Shown in pieces: positions 5,635-6,275 of a DNA stretch of 6,275 nt. The number at the start of each line of letters is the position of its first letter. Positions within the stretch are counted from its first letter, which is position 1. The stretch spans positions 1 to 6,275 of the forward strand of contig WFXI01000202.1 in NCBI GenBank assembly GCA_015490675.1. Reading direction: 5' to 3'. A program made the translations under genes and the position numbers. This DNA is from Hydrogenothermaceae bacterium. GTDB lineage: Bacteria > Aquificota > Aquificia > Aquificales > Hydrogenothermaceae. The notes under the pieces were generated by a model. The model was not told where the DNA came from. It made no database searches and worked only from the letters and a program-made list of their open reading frames with translations.

Positions 5635-6266
5635 TGTTTATAACAGAGAAAAGACTGGAAAAAATAAAAAAAGTCTTACAAAAAAGACAAAAAGACTTGC
5701 AAGTTTTTACAGATAATGTAAAAAATCAACATAACTTTTCTGCAATATTAAGAACCTGCGATGCAACAGGAGTGTTATATCTTTATTATAGATTTTTAGG
5801 ACAGGGGAATTTAATAAATGAAGAAATAACAATGGGTTCACATAAATGGGTTATTCACCAAGAAATTGAAAATTTAGAAAAATTTTTCAAACAAAAAAAA
5901 GAAGAAGGGTTTCAAATTTTAGCAACCTATTTATCAGAAGATAGTGTAGATTTTAGGTCTATTGACTATACAAAACCAACCTTAATAGTTGTTGGAAATG
6001 AAATTCAAGGTGTTAGCGAAGAAGTATTAAAGTATGCAGATAAACAAATTATTATTCCAATGTATGGAATGGCACAAAGTTTAAATGTATCAGTAGCAAC
6101 TGCAGTCATACTCTATGAAGCACAAAGACAAAGAGCAAAAAAAGGAATGTATGATAAACCTTCTTTATCAGAAGAAGAAATAGATAAAATTATTCAAAAA
6201 TGGTCAACAGAAGATGTAATAAAATATAAAATGCAAGAAAGTGCCATAAGACATATCAAAAAATAA
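5634..6266 (+). CDS. trmH: tRNA (guanosine-18-2'-O)-methyltransferase TrmH
   Basis: TrmH is a SAM-dependent SPOUT (trefoil-knot) enzyme that methylates the ribose of G18 in the tRNA D-loop, a modification that helps stabilise the tRNA elbow. The 210 residues cover the whole family length. Motif 1 is NVKNQHNFSAILRTCDATG, with Asn34 and the catalytic Arg40. Motif 2 is LIVVGNEIQGVSEE (117-130), with Glu123. Motif 3 is QSLNVSVATAVILYE (148-162), with Ser149 and Asn151. These residues equal Thermus TrmH Asn35, Arg41, Glu124, Ser150 and Asn152 shifted by one (numbering from memory). A basic N-terminal helix and a C-terminal helical extension, used for tRNA binding in TrmH, are present, which favours TrmH over TrmL or RlmB. 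The ATG overlaps the kinase stop by one base (TAATG), with GAGGT 6 bases upstream. The gene is complete, and the 9 bases after it are too few to judge a terminator. Confidence 0.93.
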   Translation: MFITEKRLEKIKKVLQKRQKDLQVFTDNVKNQHNFSAILRTCDATGVLYLYYRFLGQGNLINEEITMGSHKWVIHQEIENLEKFFKQKKEEGFQILATYLSEDSVDFRSIDYTKPTLIVVGNEIQGVSEEVLKYADKQIIIPMYGMAQSLNVSVATAVILYEAQRQRAKKGMYDKPSLSEEEIDKIIQKWSTEDVIKYKMQESAIRHIKK

Positions 6267-6275
6267 GGCTACAAT

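Overview
The window is very AT-rich bacterial DNA. It holds the end of a type I CRISPR-cas locus followed by two gene groups that read away from each other. Four protein features point to the Aquificota, perhaps Hydrogenothermaceae such as Sulfurihydrogenibium: a short stand-alone citryl-CoA lyase/citrate synthase-like protein, a lysine- and isoleucine-rich NtrY-type kinase, a 210-residue TrmH and a thermophile-like composition. The organism call is an inference from protein character and was not checked against a database.

Region 1 (1-1260) begins inside cas2, of which only the last 70 codons are present. About 284 bases of AT-rich leader follow, then a CRISPR array of 12 repeats (29 bp) and 11 spacers (36-39 bp). 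Eleven repeats are identical. The last one differs at its final base, which marks 1260 as the old, leader-distal end and makes the array read on the + strand. The repeat's form and 3' tag suggest type I-B.

Region 2 (1266-2768, minus strand) encodes a probable lipoprotein and then a DppB/OppB-type ABC permease, 6 bases apart and probably co-transcribed. The permease stop codon lies 5 bases from the last CRISPR repeat, so permease and array converge with no visible terminator between them.

Region 3 (2769-2847) is a 79-bp divergent intergenic region. It has a perfect TATAAT for the + strand genes and a strong Shine-Dalgarno sequence facing each way. Both flanking genes appear to start with TTG.

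Region 4 (2848-6266, plus strand) is a tightly packed three-gene operon: citryl-CoA lyase-like protein, NtrY-like membrane histidine kinase, and TrmH tRNA methyltransferase. The first two are 3 bases apart and the last two overlap by one base. The three jobs (carbon metabolism, signalling, tRNA modification) have no obvious shared pathway. No ntrX-type response regulator is in view.

I found no clearly new system. The points most worth a second look are the array abutting a convergent gene, the nested hairpins just after cas2, the resemblance of the repeat to clostridial I-B repeats, and the unexpected operon partners of the NtrY-like kinase.
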